A DNA stretch of 64,000 bases from AC-32 sp963821495 (GTDB lineage Bacteria > Actinomycetota > Thermoleophilia > Gaiellales > Gaiellaceae): assembly GCA_963821495.1 (NCBI GenBank), contig CAWGEA010000003.1:186001-250000 (forward strand), in the 5' to 3' direction. A program made the translations under genes and the position numbers. The notes beneath the pieces were generated by a model. The model ran no database searches, was not told the DNA's origin, and saw nothing but the letters and a program-made list of their open reading frames with translations. Positions 1 through 8,229 of the stretch are shown here, piece by piece. Every line of letters starts with the position of its first letter. The stretch's first letter is position 1.

Positions 1-496
1 CGACCTCCCGGCAGAACTCCTCCAGCCGATCCTCGCTGCGGCAGTAGGCGACGACGGTCTCGAGCGACGGCAACGCCGCGCGGATGGCCGCCACCTGGCT
101 GTGCGCCTGCCAGCCGCAGCCGATTACCCCGAGCGAGGACGCTCCCTCTCGCGCGAGGTGGCGCGCCGCAACGCCGCTCGCCGCGCCCGTGCGCAGCTGC
201 CCGAGCTTGTCGGCCTCGATCACCGCAACCGGCTTGGTCGTCTCGGTCTCGAACAGCAGCACGACGAACGACGCGCCCTCGTGCCCCGCCGCATACGTCT
301 TCAGGCCTGCCAACCCGAGCTCGCGGTCGACGGCCCACATCACCGCCAGGAAGCCGTCCTCGTAGCGCGTCCGCTGCCGGGGCACGTTCTCGATTTCGCC
401 GGCCGCGAGTCTCCGGAAGCACCCTTCGACCGCCTGGAGCGCATCCTCCGGCGACAGCAGCTCCGCGACCTCCGCCTCGGTCAGGTACAGCGGCAC
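1..496 (-). CDS. Ornithine cyclodeaminase / mu-crystallin family protein (3' end outside window)
   Basis: The minus-strand frame reads as the first 165 residues of an NAD(P)-dependent ornithine cyclodeaminase/mu-crystallin protein. It contains the segment ending in KLGQLRTGAASGVAARHLA, which precedes the Rossmann fold in this family, followed by the dinucleotide-binding motif GVIGCGWQAHSQ. Members act on amino acids or imines: deamination, ketimine reduction or alanine dehydrogenation. The substrate cannot be told from sequence. I chose GTG at 496 (VPLYLTEAEV) because the family start aligns there; it lies just after the stop of the upstream DUF421 gene. The C-terminus lies beyond position 1. 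A second family member is found at 17.8 kb. Confidence 0.85.
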   Translation of the reverse strand, partial: MPLYLTEAEVAELLSPEDALQAVEGCFRRLAAGEIENVPRQRTRYEDGFLAVMWAVDRELGLAGLKTYAAGHEGASFVVLLFETETTKPVAVIEADKLGQLRTGAASGVAARHLAREGASSLGVIGCGWQAHSQVAAIRAALPSLETVVAYCRSEDRLEEFCREV

Positions 497-507
497 AGCG
501 TCTGAGG

Positions 508-948
508 CTACTGCTTCGGGATGAAGCTGATCTGGCCGCTCGTCTCGAGCACGGCCCAGCGCACGTCGTCGAGCGAGGCGATCTGGCTCAGCCGCGCCTG
601 CTCCTCGAGCTCCCCGCGCGTGATGCGCTCGCGAGCCGTGTTGCGCTCGAGCACGCGCCCGTCCTCGATCAGCACCAGCGGCTCGCCGTCGAGGACCGTC
701 CGCACACGGCGGAAGCGGTAGTTCACGTAGGCGACGCCGATCTGCAGCAGCGCGATCGTCCCGGCCGCGAGCACGAGCCCGGTGATCGAGTAGTCGCTCT
801 GCGTGACGCCCTGCTGCACGAGGTCGCCGAGCACGATCAGCATGATCACGTCGAAGGGCTCGAGCGAGGAGAGCTCGCGCCGCCCGGCGACGCGAGTCAG
901 GAAGAAGACGAACGTGAAGGCGAACGCGGCTCTGGGGACGATGCCCAT
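508..948 (-). CDS. DUF421 (YetF-like) membrane protein
   Basis: A 146-residue protein with about three hydrophobic segments at its N-terminus, around residues 5-20, 32-47 and 55-75. A cytoplasmic domain follows, with the family-typical GEPLVLIEDGRVL near residue 88 and a strand-rich C-terminus. This matches the DUF421/YetF family, whose function is not established. It lies 14 nt after the damaged gene at 963-1502. In my knowledge of actinobacterial genomes that gene type usually precedes DUF421 and probably encodes its partner. It ends just before the cyclodeaminase gene, so the minus-strand genes here probably share a transcript. Confidence 0.85.
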   Translation of the reverse strand: MGIVPRAAFAFTFVFFLTRVAGRRELSSLEPFDVIMLIVLGDLVQQGVTQSDYSITGLVLAAGTIALLQIGVAYVNYRFRRVRTVLDGEPLVLIEDGRVLERNTARERITRGELEEQARLSQIASLDDVRWAVLETSGQISFIPKQ

Positions 949-962
949 CTACGGGTAGATCC

Positions 963-1502
963 TCAGCTCGCGGACACGGTCAGGATGGGCGTCTCGCCGT
1001 CGTCGAGCTCCACGCGCAGCGTCCTCGAGCCGACGGTCGTCGGGTTCACCTGGAAGTCCAGGAAGAGCTCGTGCCTCGCGCCCGCGGGGAGGTGGCCGAG
1101 GCTGAGCGCGAGGCTCCCGTTCCGGCTGGCCTCGTTGACCGGGCTCGGCTCGATCGTGTTGACGGTGATGCCGTCGACCCAGCTCGGGCTGAGCACGATC
1201 GTGGCGTCGTCGAGCGCCTGGTCCGCTTCGACCGTGAAGCGGGCCTGGTAGAGCAGCCCGCCGCGCACAGAGCCGGGGGCCGAGACGGAGAGCCTCGCCG
1301 GCGCCGCCTGGGCGTGCGAGCTCGAGGGTCGCTGCCGCGATCACGTTGCTCGCCCTGCTGGGCGTCTTCGGGCAAACGCGACGAGGGAGCGCCGCACCCA
1401 CGCATGCCACAGGCGGCCCTCGAGGTCGCGGTGCCGGCGCAGGACGATGCCGTCGGGCTGGTCGGCCCCGACCGGCGATTCGCTGCTTTGGCGGCCGTTC
1501 CT
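963..1502 (-). pseudogene. DUF421-partner membrane protein, broken by a 55-bp inversion
   Basis: The minus frame reads DQPDGIVLRRHRDLEGRLWH and then WVRRSLV. It next turns into arginine-rich nonsense and meets a TGA at 1341-1343. After that the same frame resumes with PSSSHAQAAPARLSVSAP, followed by RGGLLYQARFTVEADQALDD and a beta-rich domain containing NTIEPSPVNEASRNG. The missing membrane segment is on the other strand between 1328 and 1382. Turning that piece around gives WVRRSLVAAAITLLALLGVF, then GQTRPSSS, in frame and without a stop. No ATG, GTG or TTG lies between the upstream TAG at 1503-1505 and the conserved part, so the start is also unclear. The restored product would have one membrane helix and an extracytoplasmic domain of about 120 residues. 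As it stands, no full product can be made. Confidence 0.75.
1328..1382. other. Inverted 55-bp segment bounded by 5-bp inverted repeats
   Basis: GTCGC at 1328-1332 and GCGAC at 1378-1382 are exact inverted repeats. The DNA between them encodes the hydrophobic stretch ITLLALLGVFGQ on the plus strand, while the surrounding gene is on the minus strand. Inverting 1328-1382 keeps the frame on both sides (55 nt plus two flanking bases make 19 codons). The flanking repeats may be the scar of a template-switch event, or a very small invertible switch. Confidence 0.7.
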
Positions 1503-2665
1503 CTAGCTGTGGGCCCAGGCGACAAGGGCCGCGCCCGCGCCGACGATCGAGCCGCCGATCGCGAGCAGGAGCACGAGCGGCCCGCTGCCGCCGCCGCTCT
1601 CGGGTGCGGGAGCCGGCGCGGCGCGGCGCTGCGGCGCCTTCGCCGTCTCGTAGACGTAGACGCTGCGGCTACGGCCGTCGGCGTCGGGGTTCGAGAGGAA
1701 CGCCTGGTACTGGTCGGCGCGGACGAGGCGCATGCGCGACTCGAGCAGCCGCTGCAGCAGGAACCGCGCCGGCAGCGGACGCCGCCGCACTGCCCCGGCC
1801 CAGGTCGAGGCGCCGGGCGGCCGCAGCAGGCGCTCGGCGGGCACCGGCCGCGCGGTCAACCTCACGTGCGGCGTCCCGCTGCCCGCCGCGTGCACCCGCA
1901 GCTGGAGAGGCAACCCGTCTCCGAGCGTGCGGGCGAAGCGGACCGGCTCGCCGCCGCCGACGCGCAGCTCGCCCTCGACGCGGAGCGGGGCCTCGATCCG
2001 CGCCTTCTGCGGCCGCTCGCGCACGAGGCCGTAGAAGGTCGCGTAGGCGGCGATCAGCCGCTCGCCGGCAAGCGCAGAACGCCGGGTGCGGTCGAGCAGC
2101 GAGGCGAGCTGGGCCGGGCGCGTGACGCCGGCATACTCGAGCTCCGGCGTGGTCGTCGCGTTCGTGGCGGTGAGCGTGACCCCGTCCCCGTGCGCGCGAG
2201 CTGGAGGCGCAGCGGCAGGTAGCGAGCGGTTTCGCCCGGTTGCAGCGTCACGTCGGCGGCGAGCACCTTGTGGCCGGGCGAGAAGCCGGCCCACAGCAGC
2301 TGGTCGGCGCGGAGCCCCGGCTCGGAGTCGGAGCCGGGCCCCCGCCGCACGTCCTCGATCGGCCCGGCGATCCCGAACTGGTAGTCGCCCCTGCCGCCGA
2401 CGTCCAGGCGCTGCCGCACCCGGACGGATGAGGGCGACCCGCTGCCGTCCACCCCGACGACGATCCGCTGGTCGCTGCTGATGTGGAAGACGTACCGCGT
2501 GAACCCGCCCGAGATCGCGGTCCTGCCGACGAGCGGCGGGCTCTGGGTCGGATACGGCACCGGGCCCGGCAGAACGACGTCCTGCGTCGACGGCGCGGCC
2601 GCGGCCGTCGCCGCCAGGCAGAGAGCTGCACCGACGGCGGCGAGGATCGCGCGAGGGCCCGGCAC
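1503..2665 (-). pseudogene. Secreted, C-terminally membrane-anchored protein with a frameshift
   Basis: The N-terminal part starts at ATG 2665 with a signal peptide (ILAAVGAALCLAATAAAAPS). It continues through a beta-rich region, including GGFTRYVFHISSDQRIVVGV, to LPLRLQLAR. The reading frame then changes somewhere between about 2170 and 2205, where runs of four C occur. Translation continues in another frame as GDGVTLTATNATTTPELEY, through an alanine/arginine-rich region, to a C-terminal helix (GPLVLLLAIGGSIVGAGAAL) and the TAG at 1503. A corrected product would be about 386 residues, anchored at its C-terminus. I do not recognise the family. A single-base sequencing error is as likely as a real mutation. 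Confidence 0.65.
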
Positions 2666-2673
2666 GAGAGGCC

Positions 2674-3903
2674 TCAGCCCGTCTGCGGGATCGGGGGCAG
2701 CGTCGAGGAGAGCGGGTCGTCGGCCACCGGGCTGAACGTCATGTCGTGAAAGCGGGCGAAGTAGACGTCGTCGTCGACCACACCCTCGTGGTTGTGCTCG
2801 TTGAAGCCGCGCTCGTCACCGTTCGCGCCTTGCGTCGTGACCTGGTTCAGGGCTGCGGTTACCTTCTTCGCATCTGTCGACGCCGCCCGGATGATCGCGG
2901 CCGTGAGCACGTGCACGAAGTCGTAGGCATACATCGCGAACTCCGGCGGCTGCAGCACCGGCTGCCCGTCGGAGGTCTTGACGCCGACCTTGTCGGCGCC
3001 GTAGGTCGACTCGTACTGGGACTGGAAGCTGACGAACGGCGCCGTGCCGACCTCGGCGGTCATGCGGCCCGACGCGAAGGTCAGGCCGTCGACCCACTCC
3101 GGGTGGTCGGCGAGCTGCTGGCGGATGAAGGGGTCGGCACCCGTCGGCGGCGTGTAGACGGGGACGTCCCAGCCGGCGCTGCGGGCGGCCGCCAGGACCG
3201 CGGCGATCGTCGGCGGCTGTCCCCAGACGAGCAGCGCGGTGGCGCCCGAGCGCTTGGCGCGCAACACCTGCGGCGCGACGTCCGACTGCCCGGCCGGCAG
3301 GGTCAGCTTCGTCGCCACCGCCTCCGCGTTCTGCGAGAAGGCCCGGTCGATCTCGGCCGCGCCTTCGCTGCCGTACGCGCTGTCGTCGGAGAGCAGGGCC
3401 ACCTTCAGCTTCTTCGGGATCAGGTACTCCGCGTAGCGGAAGGCGATGCCGTGGTTGGTCGGCGCGATGCGGAACACGTTGGGCCGCGCGTCGGCGTCGA
3501 CGAGGCCCGCCCCGCCGTCGTAGGTGATGCAGATCGGGACGCCGTCCCGCTTCGCGAGCTGCCACGTGGCGTCGACCCCCGTACCGTCGGTCACGATCGC
3601 GACCGCGTGGGCATCGAGCGCCCGCCGCGTGTCCTCGACCGCGCGCCGGGCGGAGAGGTGGTTGTCGTAGAGCTTGACGTCCAGCAGGTAGCTCTTGTCG
3701 CCGACCCTGACGCCGCCGCCCGCGTTCAGGTTCGAGGTCGCGAGCTCGACGCCCTGGCGAATGGTCTGCGCCACGTAGGGGCTGCCGGTGACGGGAACGT
3801 CGACTGCGACGGCGAGATGGCCGAGGTCTCCGCTGCCGGAACCCTTGCCGCAGCCGGCCGCGAGCAGGGCCAGACCCGCGAGGAAGAACAGGGTCCGGCG
3901 CAC
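2674..3903 (-). CDS. Branched-chain amino-acid-type ABC transporter substrate-binding lipoprotein
   Basis: 409 residues with a lipoprotein signal peptide (lipobox LAAGC, cysteine near residue 18). A periplasmic-binding type I fold follows. The ligand-binding segments match the LivK/LivJ family: PVTGSPYVAQTIRQGVELA near the N-terminus, AIVTDGTGVDATWQLAKRDG, and later KKLKVALLSDDSAYGSEGA. It would bind an amino acid or other small polar ligand outside the membrane and deliver it to the LivH/LivM permease encoded just upstream. The gene is 9 nt after the livM-livG gene and probably on the same transcript. Ligand specificity cannot be read from the sequence. Confidence 0.9.
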   Translation of the reverse strand: MRRTLFFLAGLALLAAGCGKGSGSGDLGHLAVAVDVPVTGSPYVAQTIRQGVELATSNLNAGGGVRVGDKSYLLDVKLYDNHLSARRAVEDTRRALDAHAVAIVTDGTGVDATWQLAKRDGVPICITYDGGAGLVDADARPNVFRIAPTNHGIAFRYAEYLIPKKLKVALLSDDSAYGSEGAAEIDRAFSQNAEAVATKLTLPAGQSDVAPQVLRAKRSGATALLVWGQPPTIAAVLAAARSAGWDVPVYTPPTGADPFIRQQLADHPEWVDGLTFASGRMTAEVGTAPFVSFQSQYESTYGADKVGVKTSDGQPVLQPPEFAMYAYDFVHVLTAAIIRAASTDAKKVTAALNQVTTQGANGDERGFNEHNHEGVVDDDVYFARFHDMTFSPVADDPLSSTLPPIPQTG

Positions 3904-3912
3904 GCCCAGAGC

Positions 3913-5740
3913 CTACAGCCGGGCCGTCCCGAGATACGCCTCCCGGACGACGCCGCTCGCCGCAACCTCGGCCACCGAGCCCTCCGCCACGACGCTGCCG
4001 GCCGCGAGCACGAGCACGCGATCCGCGATCCGCCGTACCAGGCCGAGGTTGTGCTCGACGACGAGCACTGCGACCCCGCGCTCGCGGACGCGGTCGATCG
4101 CGTGGGTGATCGCATCGAGCTCGTCGGCCCCCGCGCCGGCGGCCAGCTCGTCGACGAGCAGCACCTGCGGGCCGGTCGCGAGCGCCGAGGCGAGCGCGAC
4201 GAGCCGGCGTTGCGAGGTCGTGAGCTCGAGCGTGGCGGTGTCGGCCGCCTGCTCGAGCCCGACGAGCGCGAGCGCCTCGAGCGCCGCGGTCTTCCGCTTC
4301 GCGGTCCTCGCGGCGCGCCTTCGGGGTCGCGAGCGCGGCGCGCGCGAGGCCCGCGTAGCGGCGCGACGCACCCCGGCCGACGAGGACGTTCTCGAGCGCG
4401 GTCAGCTCCGGGAAGACGGCGGTCGACTGCAGCGTGCGCCCGATGCCGAGGCGGACGCGCTCGGCCGTCGTGGCGGCGGTGACCTCGGTCGCGCCGAGCA
4501 CGATCGAGCCCGCGTCCGGCGAAGCCGCGCCCGAGATCAGCCGCAGCGCCGTGGTCTTGCCGGAGCCGTTCGGGCCGATCAGGGCGGCGGTCTCTCCGCG
4601 CCGCAGCTCCAGCGAGAGCGCCTCGAGGGCTATGACGCCGCCGAAGGTCTTCCGCAGCCCGGTCGCCTCGAGCACCGGCTCGGCGGGCCCCGCTGCGGAG
4701 GGGGGCGGCAGCACGGGCGGTCGCGCGGGCCGCTCGTCGCGGCGGAGCAAGTCGAGCACCCGCGGCAGCACACCCTCGCCTCCGAGCGCGAGCACGAAGA
4801 CGAGCAACAGCGCGGCGACGGCGGTGTCGAAGCGCTCGAGCGGGAGCTGCAGGCCGCGGGCGAGCGGTCCCGAGACGAGCCCGATCAGCCCCAGCAGAAT
4901 GACCCCCGTCGCCGGCCCGAGAGTGGCGGCGGCTCCCCCGACGAGGACTGCGACGAGCAGCTTGAAGGAGAGGAACGGGTCGTAGCTCGTCGGGTCCGCG
5001 ACCGCCTGCAGGTGCACCGAGAGGCCGCCGGCGAGCCCCGCGACCGCCGCGCTCGCGGCGAACGCTCCCAACCGCCGCCGCTCCAGCCGCACGCCGAGCG
5101 AGGTCGCGAGCGCAGGCGCCTGCCGCAGCGCCGAGAGCTCGAGCCCGGGGGCCCCGCGCCTGAGCGCGGCGACGGCCAGCGCCGTCAGCGCCGTGAGAGC
5201 GAGCGCGACCTCGAAGTGCACCGTCGGCGTCGCGTCGAGCCCGAGCAGGGACTTCGGCGGGAGGATCAAGCCCTGCGAGCCGCCCGACACCGTCGGGAAC
5301 GCGAGCAGGAAGAGCCACACGAGCCACGCGAGCAGCCAGGTGCTCACGGCCACGAACGCCCGGCGCAGGCGGGCGACGCGGCCCGACAACAGGCCCGCGA
5401 CGAGCGCTGCCGCCGTGCCGGCGAGCGCGGCCGGCTCCAGCGGCCAGCCCGAGCGCGCCACGAGCAGGCCCGAGGTGAACGCGCCGATCGCCATGAACGC
5501 GCCAGTGCCGAGCGAGGGCAGGCCGGCGGGCCCCACGATCAGGCCGAGCGCCGTGGCCGCGAGCGCGAGATACGCCGTGTCGGCGAGCGCATCCACCCGT
5601 ATGCCGGGAAGCGAGAGGAACGGAACCGCCGCCGCGACGAGGAGCACCGCGAGCGCGAGCCACGAGGGCGCGCTCCAGCGGGCGCGGGCCTCACCGGCGG
5701 CGCGGCGCAGCTCGACCGCGGTCTGCTCGAAGACGCTCAC
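3913..5740 (-). pseudogene. livM-livG fusion (permease plus ATPase) with a frameshift
   Basis: It starts at GTG 5740, overlapping the livH stop by 4 nt. The first ~340 residues are a LivM-type permease with about nine membrane segments. A linker leads directly into a LivG-type ATPase: Walker A GPNGSGKTT, then a Q-loop region around GIGRTLQSTAVFPELT. At about 4280-4315 the frame shifts. The rest (ALEALALVGLEQAAD, Walker B VLLVDELAAG, H-loop VEHNLGLV) is in another frame and ends at 3913. LivM-LivG fusions are known. The ABC signature, normally LSGGQ or LSYGQ, reads LTTSQ here. Either the base error is technical or the ATPase has been lost. No livF gene is in the window. Confidence 0.75.
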
Positions 5741-6669
5741 TCGCGCTCCTCCAGAGCCTCGCGCGAGGGCCAGAGCGAGATCAGCAGCAGCACGAACGCG
5801 AGCGGCAGCACCTCGCGGTACGACGGCCCGAGCTGCCAGCCGCCGAGGTGAACGTTCGCGATCGCGGACTCGACGACACCGAGCAGCAGCCCGGCCGCGA
5901 AGGCGCGCAGCGGCGGTCCGAACCGCACCGCCAGCGCCGCGACCAGGCCCTTCAGCCCGAGCAGCGTGCCGGTGTTGGCGTTCACCGCCTCGCCGGGCGC
6001 CGCGGCGATCGCGGCCACCATCGCGAGCGCGCCGACGAGCGCGAAGGCCAGCGTGATCAGAAGCTCGACCGGGACACCGACGACGTACGCGCCCTCCTGG
6101 TCGTCCGCGACCGCCCGCAGCGCGCGGCCGTGGCGGGTGTGGTCGAGGAACCACGCCGAGGCAAGCGCCAGCGCGATCGCGAGCCCGGCGACGAAGAACG
6201 CCCGCGCCTGCACCTGGGCGCCGCCGAGGTGCACGAACCCCGCCGTGCCGACGCGATGGAACGGCAGCGGGTCGGGGAAGACGTAGCTCGAGCGCTGGAA
6301 GACGGCGCCGATCACCGCCCGGATCGCGAAGGCGACGGCTGCCGTCCCGGCCACCCAGCCGATCGTCGACCCGCGGCTGAGGTAGGGCTGCACGAGCCCG
6401 ACGTACGTCCCCGCGCCGGCGAGCACGCAGACCGCGAGCCCGACGATCAGCGCGAACAGGAACCTCGGCTCGTGTGCCCCGCTCTGGCTGACGGGCGTCG
6501 TCCCGGCGAGCACGAGCAGCGTCGCGAACACCCCGAGCCCGACGAGGTCGCCGAACGCGAAGTTGACGATCCCGGTCAATCGGTAGACGAGCGAGTGGCC
6601 GACGGCGAAGAGCCCGTAGACCCCACCGGCGGCGAGGCCGGAGACGATGACCTGGAGCGCGATCGTCAC
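5737..6669 (-). CDS. livH: Branched-chain amino-acid-type ABC transporter permease, LivH family
   Basis: 310 residues with about eight membrane helices and the LivH-typical start LQVIVSGLAAGGVYGLFAVG. The conserved GIVNFAFGDLVGLGVF segment follows near residue 33, and NANTGTLLGLKGLVAALAVR near residue 225 is the conserved cytoplasmic coupling region. It forms the inner-membrane channel together with the LivM half encoded next. It is first in the transporter transcript, with a GTG start at 6669 and a TAGAAC hexamer 9 nt before it. The last four bases overlap the livM-livG start. Confidence 0.9.
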   Translation of the reverse strand: MTIALQVIVSGLAAGGVYGLFAVGHSLVYRLTGIVNFAFGDLVGLGVFATLLVLAGTTPVSQSGAHEPRFLFALIVGLAVCVLAGAGTYVGLVQPYLSRGSTIGWVAGTAAVAFAIRAVIGAVFQRSSYVFPDPLPFHRVGTAGFVHLGGAQVQARAFFVAGLAIALALASAWFLDHTRHGRALRAVADDQEGAYVVGVPVELLITLAFALVGALAMVAAIAAAPGEAVNANTGTLLGLKGLVAALAVRFGPPLRAFAAGLLLGVVESAIANVHLGGWQLGPSYREVLPLAFVLLLISLWPSREALEERE

Positions 6670-6678
6670 GCGCGGAAT

Positions 6679-6684
6679 GTTCTA
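6679..6684 (-). promoter_or_regulatory. -10 box TAGAAC before livH
   Basis: TAGAAC on the minus strand ends 9 nt before the GTG start at 6669. This fits a transcript that begins at or very near the start codon. Confidence 0.45.
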
Positions 6685-6984
6685 GTAACCGAACGACCTT
6701 CCGGTCACTACGCGACGCCCGCGAACGCATTGAACGTGCTCGGCGATCTTCAGATAGCGCGGCGTGCACGTGTACCCGCGCACGAGGCACCGCTTCTGAC
6801 AACCGCGGTGAAGCACCGTCCGGATCAGCAGGCGCGCCGAGGAGCAGGTGACGGTACGGGTCGCCGCGACGTGCCAGCCGATCCCGATCGCGAGCGTGCC
6901 GCAGGGCCGAGTCGTCGCCGCCTGCGCCACGCCCGCAGCGCTGAAAACGCACGTTGCGACGACCAGGACGACGAGCCAGCGCAC
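6682..6984 (-). CDS. Small secreted cysteine-containing protein
   Basis: 100 residues from GTG 6984: a signal peptide (RWLVVLVVATCVFSAAGVAQ) and a short mature domain with six cysteines. The pattern CGTLAIGIGWHVAATRTVTC, then GYTC and VQCVRGRRVV, resembles small extracellular proteins that are frequent in Thermoleophilia and have no known function. The cysteines are spaced as if for disulfides. The GTG at 6984 is preceded by TAGAGT with a 7-nt gap, which decides the start; a longer upstream frame would run into the tRNA gene. It is followed by livH on the same strand. Confidence 0.6.
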   Translation of the reverse strand: MRWLVVLVVATCVFSAAGVAQAATTRPCGTLAIGIGWHVAATRTVTCSSARLLIRTVLHRGCQKRCLVRGYTCTPRYLKIAEHVQCVRGRRVVTGRSFGY

Positions 6985-6991
6985 ACCGGCC

Positions 6992-6997
6992 ACTCTA
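6992..6997 (-). promoter_or_regulatory. -10 box TAGAGT before small secreted protein
   Basis: TAGAGT lies 7 nt before the GTG at 6984, the spacing seen at many starts in this window. Confidence 0.5.
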
Positions 6998-7091
6998 GGT
7001 GCCTCTGCGTCAGCTCGGCAACACGTGCGTGCAGCAACGTTCGAGTCGCACGTCGTCGTGCCCGCGATACGGGCGGACGTTCGACGCGAGT

Positions 7092-7164
7092 GCGCCCGGC
7101 ATGATTCGAACATGCGACCTCTGCCTCCGCAGGGCAGCGCTCTATCCCCTGAGCTACGGGCGCG
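7092..7164 (-). tRNA. tRNA-Arg (anticodon GCG)
   Basis: The minus strand folds into a standard cloverleaf: 7-bp acceptor GCGCCCG/CGGGCGC, D stem GCTC/GAGC, anticodon stem CTGCC/GGCAG with loop CTGCGGA, and a TTCGAAT T loop. The anticodon is GCG, reading CGC and CGU. The loop pattern CTNCGGA and an A in the D loop fit an arginine tRNA. The discriminator base is A, and CCA is not encoded. Bacteria normally use an ACG anticodon for these codons, so GCG is unusual. Confidence 0.9.
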
Positions 7165-7170
7165 GGGAGG

Positions 7171-7932
7171 TCAGTGTAGCCGTGCCTCGGCGGAGCCGAC
7201 GCGCAGCACCGCGTCGTCTGGCACCTCGCGCCGCACGTAGCCGAGAGCCCGGCCGGGAACCGCGCTCGTCACGCGCCCGACAGCCTTGTCGCCGAGGTGG
7301 ATCTCGTCCCCGGGAGCCGCCTCGGCGACGTCGAGCACCCGCAGCCGGCGGTTCGGGTGACCGCGGTAGTGGAGCCGTGCGATCGGCTCCTGGCCGGGGT
7401 AGCAGCCCTTCGTGAAGGAGACGTGCGTCTCGTCGAGCCCGGCCTCGGCCGGAAGCACCGTTTCGTCGAGCTCCTTGCCCCAGGCGGGGGTGCCGGCCTC
7501 GATGCGCAGCGCCTCGAGCTCCTTTGCGTCGGCGGCCTCGCGCTCCTCATCCGCCCACGACTCCCGGGCCTCGACACCGTAGTCGTCGTTGCGGATCCCC
7601 TCGCCCGGGCCGAGGCGCAGGTAGCCGCGGTAGGGCCCAACCTCGATCTCGCACTTCGCCGCGAACCTCGCGCGCAGCAGGGTGGTGGCCACGGTCTCCG
7701 CGAGCGACGACTCCGTCAGCAGCAGGAACGCCTCCGGCCCCTCGCGCACGACGCGCAGCGGCGCGACGATGCGGCTCTTCGGCGTAAGCAGCAGCGCGAG
7801 TCGCAGGTCACCCGGCTCAAGCGAGGTTACCTCGTTGGAGAGCATCCGCTCGAGGAAGTCGGCCGCGTCGGGGCCGGTGACGGCGACGTACCCGCGGTCG
7901 AGCCGGTAGAGCGTCCCGGTAGCCGTTTCCAT
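7171..7932 (-). CDS. ygfZ: YgfZ/GcvT-family folate-binding protein
   Basis: 253 residues. The diagnostic YgfZ motif KGCYPGQE is at about residues 175-182, with the key cysteine at 177. The N-terminal GcvT-like fold includes DAADFLERMLSNEVTSL, which fits the folate-binding aminomethyltransferase superfamily. YgfZ uses tetrahydrofolate to help assembly or repair of certain Fe-S enzymes in the cytoplasm. The gene stands alone, with a TACACT hexamer 7 nt before its ATG, so the mRNA is probably leaderless. Other Fe-S maintenance genes (erpA, mrp) are elsewhere in this window. Confidence 0.9.
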   Translation of the reverse strand: METATGTLYRLDRGYVAVTGPDAADFLERMLSNEVTSLEPGDLRLALLLTPKSRIVAPLRVVREGPEAFLLLTESSLAETVATTLLRARFAAKCEIEVGPYRGYLRLGPGEGIRNDDYGVEARESWADEEREAADAKELEALRIEAGTPAWGKELDETVLPAEAGLDETHVSFTKGCYPGQEPIARLHYRGHPNRRLRVLDVAEAAPGDEIHLGDKAVGRVTSAVPGRALGYVRREVPDDAVLRVGSAEARLH

Positions 7933-7939
7933 CCGCCTC

Positions 7940-7945
7940 AGTGTA
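7940..7945 (-). promoter_or_regulatory. -10 box TACACT before ygfZ
   Basis: TACACT ends 7 nt before the ATG at 7932, typical of the leaderless starts seen here. Confidence 0.5.
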
Positions 7946-8030
7946 GGCCCGGCAGATCACTCGAACGGGGGAGCGAGCCGCCGCGGCCCCCGCCGATATT
8001 CATCGCGACCCACCTCCCCATCCCCCTCGT

Positions 8031-8056
8031 ACGAAACGGCCCTTGGGCCGTTTCGT
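8031..8056. terminator. Strong hairpin in the 7.95-8.23 kb gap
   Basis: An 11-bp perfect stem (ACGAAACGGCC and its complement) closes a 4-nt loop. It resembles an intrinsic terminator but has no clear U-tract on either side and no recognisable gene directly upstream in either direction. The rest of 7946-8229 shows nothing I can assign. Confidence 0.5.
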
Positions 8057-8229
8057 CGTTGTAGGGACGTCGTGTAGAGGCCGCGGGCGGCGCCGCGCGC
8101 TGGTGACAAGTTGTCCCTTGAAGGCCGATCCCGTGGGATCCGGTAGCTTGAGTCACCGATGGGCATGCCCGGAACGACACGTCATTCCGCGTCGCCTGCC
8201 CCGCGACGGAATTGAGGAAGGCGTAGCCG

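Noticed and set aside
2816..6952. A very long (1378-residue) minus-strand open frame
   Set aside because: Only its middle part matches the LivM-LivG protein; the ends are arginine/alanine-rich shadows of the binding-protein and LivH genes in other frames.
7938..8003. A 21-codon minus-strand reading frame upstream of ygfZ with a good GGGGAGG site
   Set aside because: Its last codons coincide with the TACACT promoter of ygfZ, and the peptide has no recognisable features; more likely chance in GC-rich DNA.
8159..8215. A short frame just upstream of the RES toxin as a possible antitoxin remnant
   Set aside because: Only 18 codons, with no similarity to Xre/MbcA-type antitoxin C-termini in any frame.
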